From Bacteroidales bacterium UBA4866 (GTDB lineage Bacteria > Bacteroidota > Bacteroidia > Bacteroidales > P3): a DNA stretch of 16,817 bases. The first letter of the stretch is position 1. Every line of letters begins with the position of its first letter. Positions 14,352 to 16,817 of the stretch are shown here, piece after piece. Under the pieces are notes generated by a model, which worked only from the letters and a program-made list of their open reading frames with translations, searched no databases and had not been told where the DNA came from. Both the position numbers and the translations under genes were made by a program. The DNA lies in the NCBI GenBank assembly GCA_002399565.1, contig DHDW01000037.1, positions 3,807 through 20,623 on the forward strand. Reading direction: 5' to 3'.

Positions 14352-16745
14352 ATGAAAAGAAATATTATTCTATCCTTCATTTTTATTCTTATTAGTTTAC
14401 AAGAAATAAAATCTCAAACAATTTATCATAATGATTGGATTGACTTTAATAAGAATGGTAAAAAAGATATTTTTGAAGATAGAAATGAATCAATAGACAA
14501 AAGGGTTGAAAATCTTTTAAAGCAAATGACCATTGAAGAGAAGGAAGGTCAATTGCTTACTGGCTTAGGCTGGTTAATGTATGAAAAGAAAGGTAATGAA
14601 ATTTTAATTACCGATGAATTAAAAAAGGTAATGTTAAATTCTCCTATGGGTGGATTATGGGGATTTATGAGAGCTGACCCTTGGAGCGAGAAGAATTTAG
14701 TTAATGGACTTAATCCTCAAATTGCACCAAAGGCAGTTAATAAAATGCAAAAATATGTTATTGAAAATACTCGTTTAGGTATTCCTTTATTATTGTCAGA
14801 AGAATGTATGCATGGTCAAATGTCTGTTGGCACAACAGTCTTCCCTACTGCAATTGGTCAAGCATCAACCTGGAACACTGAATTAATTCAAGAAATGGCT
14901 AAAACAATAGCTTTTGAAACAAGAACTCAAGGTTCTCATATTGGTTATGGTCCTATTCTTGATGTTGCAAGAGATCCTCGATGGTCAAGAGTTGAAGAAA
15001 CATTTGGAGAAGATTCTTATCTAATTGGTTCTATGGGTGAAGCTGTTGTTAAGGGTTTTCAAGGAAAGGATTTAAAGAATGATAAAAGCATTATTTCTAC
15101 TCTTAAACATTTTGCAGCTTATGGTTGGACTGAAGGAGGACATAATGCAGGTTCTGCAAACATTGGAAATAGACAATTAGAAGAAATTATTTTACCTCCT
15201 TTTAAAAGAGCTATTGATGCAGGAGCTTTATCTGTTATGACTTCTTATAATGAAATTGATGGAATACCTTGTTCTTCTAATAAATACTTAATAGATGATA
15301 TTTTAAAGAATAGTTGGCATTTTAATGGATTTGTTGTTTCCGACCTTCATTCAATTGCAGGACTTATTGGTCATGGAGTTGTTGAAAACAAAAAAGATGC
15401 TACAAGACTTTCTTTTAATTCTGGAATAGATGTTGATTTAAGTGCGACCGATTATAAAGGAAATATTATAGATTTGTATAAGGAAGGCAAAATAAATATT
15501 AAATATATTGATAATTCTGTAAGAAGAGTATTAAAAGCTAAGTTTATTCTTGGATTATTTGATTCTCCTTATGTTGAAGAAAATCCTAATCCTTTTCCTT
15601 ATTCTCATAAAGAATTGGCAAGAGAAGTTGCTCGTCAATCAATAACCTTATTGAAAAACAATAATGATATTCTCCCATTAAGAAAAGACAGTATTAATAT
15701 TGCTCTTATTGGTCCTAATGCTGATAATATATATAATATGTTAGGAGATTATACTGCTCCTCAATATGAAAAGGATATAATTACTGTTAAGAAAGGATTT
15801 GAAGAAAAACTAACAAATGGTTCAACACTTCATTATTCTAAAGGTTGTGCAATAAGAGATTTGGATACAAGCGATTTTCAAAATGCTTTAAACATTGCAA
15901 AAAATAGTGATATTGTAGTTATGGTTATTGGAGGTTCAAGTGCAAGAGATTTCAGATCTGAGTTTGAAATTACTGGAGCTGCAAGAGTATCTAATACCTC
16001 AACATCTGATATGGAATGTGGAGAAGGTTATGACAGAAGTACTCTTAACTTAATGGGTAGGCAAGAAGAACTACTAAAAAGAATAAAAGAATTAGGCAAA
16101 CCAATAATATTAGTTTTAATTAATGGCCGTCCTTTAATTCTTAACTGGGCTGACAGTAATTGTAATGCAATTGTGGAGGCATGGTATCCTGGTATGGAAG
16201 GAGGAAATGCAATTGCTGATATAATTTTTGGCGATTATAATCCTTCTGGTCGTTTGCCTATTTCATTTCCTCGTTCAGTTGGTCAATTACCTGTTTATTA
16301 TAATACCAAAAGACTTTCTAATCGTTCAAACTATTTAGATGAAAAAGGAACTCCCTTATTTCCTTTTGGATATGGTTTAAGCTATACTGAATTTAAGTAT
16401 GAAGATATAAAGGTTACAAAACAAGGCAACAGAAGTAAGGTTAATGTTAGAGTTGAAGTAAATATTAAAAATGAAGGCAAAAGAGATGGAGATGAAGTTG
16501 TTCAAATTTATGTAAAGGATATAATAAGCAGCTTTACAACACCAGAAAAACAGCTTCGTGCTTTTAAGAAAGTAAATATTAAAAAAGGAGAAACCAAGAA
16601 TATAGTTTTTGATTTGGGAAATGAAGCATTTGAACTCTTAAATGAAAATGGAAAGTTTGAAATTGAAGAAGGTAGATTTAAAATTATGGTTGGCTCTTCT
16701 TCTGATAATACTCCACTTGAACAAGAAATAGAAATAAACAAATAA
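14352..16745 (+). CDS. Secreted glycoside hydrolase family 3 beta-glycosidase (BglX-like)
   Basis: This 797-residue enzyme releases terminal beta-linked sugars, probably glucose, in the periplasm. A signal peptide, MKRNIILSFIFILISLQEIKSQ, starts at 14352. The frame is open to 14286, but that longer start would overlap folC and place 22 residues before the signal peptide. Right after cleavage comes DFNKNGKKDIFED (31-43), a calcium-loop-like stretch. The N-terminal barrel has GPILDVARDPRWSRVEETFGED, seen as GPILDVARDPRW and ETFGED, LKHFAAYG with its substrate-binding Lys-His, and nucleophile Asp331 in VVSDLHSI. The second domain carries GEGYDRSTLNL with Glu558 as likely acid/base. The C-terminal fibronectin-III-like domain starts near residue 690 (PFGYGLSYTEF). 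Length fits BglX-type enzymes. It lies 25 bases after folC and 8 bases before another exported protein. Substrate (cello-oligosaccharide, xyloglucan fragment, other) is unknown. Confidence 0.93.
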   Translation: MKRNIILSFIFILISLQEIKSQTIYHNDWIDFNKNGKKDIFEDRNESIDKRVENLLKQMTIEEKEGQLLTGLGWLMYEKKGNEILITDELKKVMLNSPMGGLWGFMRADPWSEKNLVNGLNPQIAPKAVNKMQKYVIENTRLGIPLLLSEECMHGQMSVGTTVFPTAIGQASTWNTELIQEMAKTIAFETRTQGSHIGYGPILDVARDPRWSRVEETFGEDSYLIGSMGEAVVKGFQGKDLKNDKSIISTLKHFAAYGWTEGGHNAGSANIGNRQLEEIILPPFKRAIDAGALSVMTSYNEIDGIPCSSNKYLIDDILKNSWHFNGFVVSDLHSIAGLIGHGVVENKKDATRLSFNSGIDVDLSATDYKGNIIDLYKEGKINIKYIDNSVRRVLKAKFILGLFDSPYVEENPNPFPYSHKELAREVARQSITLLKNNNDILPLRKDSINIALIGPNADNIYNMLGDYTAPQYEKDIITVKKGFEEKLTNGSTLHYSKGCAIRDLDTSDFQNALNIAKNSDIVVMVIGGSSARDFRSEFEITGAARVSNTSTSDMECGEGYDRSTLNLMGRQEELLKRIKELGKPIILVLINGRPLILNWADSNCNAIVEAWYPGMEGGNAIADIIFGDYNPSGRLPISFPRSVGQLPVYYNTKRLSNRSNYLDEKGTPLFPFGYGLSYTEFKYEDIKVTKQGNRSKVNVRVEVNIKNEGKRDGDEVVQIYVKDIISSFTTPEKQLRAFKKVNIKKGETKNIVFDLGNEAFELLNENGKFEIEEGRFKIMVGSSSDNTPLEQEIEINK

Positions 16746-16753
16746 TATTTAGG

Positions 16754-16817
16754 ATGAAAAAGATTTTCTTATTAGTTTTAATTGGTCTTTTTGCACAAGC
16801 AACTTATGCTCAAAGTG
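16754..16817 (+). CDS. Start of an exported protein (3' end outside the window)
   Basis: An ATG lies 8 bases after the GH3 stop codon. The 21 visible codons read MKKIFLLVLIGLFAQATYAQ plus Ser: two lysines, a hydrophobic core and an ATYAQ cleavage site, a clear signal peptide. The tight spacing implies co-transcription with the GH3 gene, so it may be another periplasmic or surface protein for carbohydrate use. The mature protein is not visible and no family can be assigned. Confidence 0.7.
   Translation, partial: MKKIFLLVLIGLFAQATYAQS

Overview
The window is AT-rich chromosomal DNA from a member of the Bacteroidota, most likely Bacteroidales. Evidence is the recurring TAnnTTTG promoter element (TATCTTTG, TACCTTTG, TACTTTTG) 25-90 bases ahead of most transcription units, the lack of convincing Shine-Dalgarno sites, and the gene types present: OmpT/PorT-like small beta-barrel, long-form acyl-CoA dehydrogenase beside EtfBA, and secreted GH3 glycosidase. 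No phage, insertion sequence, CRISPR, tRNA or rRNA was seen. Most genes are housekeeping or general metabolism.

Layout. 1-684 is the 3' part of imidazolonepropionase (histidine degradation). It converges on an exported protein of unknown function (957-1388, minus), with two inverted repeats between them. 1583-2269 encodes a membrane CDP-alcohol phosphotransferase with an altered signature. 2447-6130 is a tight three-gene operon, etfB-etfA-acyl-CoA dehydrogenase, closed by a strong terminator; the EtfB sequence is of the kind seen in electron-bifurcating flavoproteins. A 648-base gap follows, holding three 23-bp-spaced palindromes. 6779-7444 is a small outer-membrane beta-barrel, convergent with a minus-strand pair: a nitroreductase (8525-9301) upstream of a zinc-type cation efflux protein (7652-8509). 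Divergent from these is a plus-strand pair, a putative lipoprotein (9413-9769) and an exported TPR protein (9784-11031).

11160-12440 is glyA with its terminator. After a 599-base gap carrying four palindromes arranged as a large inverted repeat come folC (13040-14326), a secreted GH3 beta-glycosidase (14352-16745) and the signal peptide of another exported protein running off the window. GlyA and FolC both serve one-carbon/folate metabolism.

The most interesting signal is non-coding. The two longest intergenic gaps each hold a short array of palindromes spaced 21-23 bp (about two helical turns), different in sequence but alike in design, with an ATG-(1 or 2 bases)-CAT core. A related palindrome with a half copy 21 bp upstream lies at 880-922. 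No clear new multi-gene system (defence, biosynthetic or mobile) was found.
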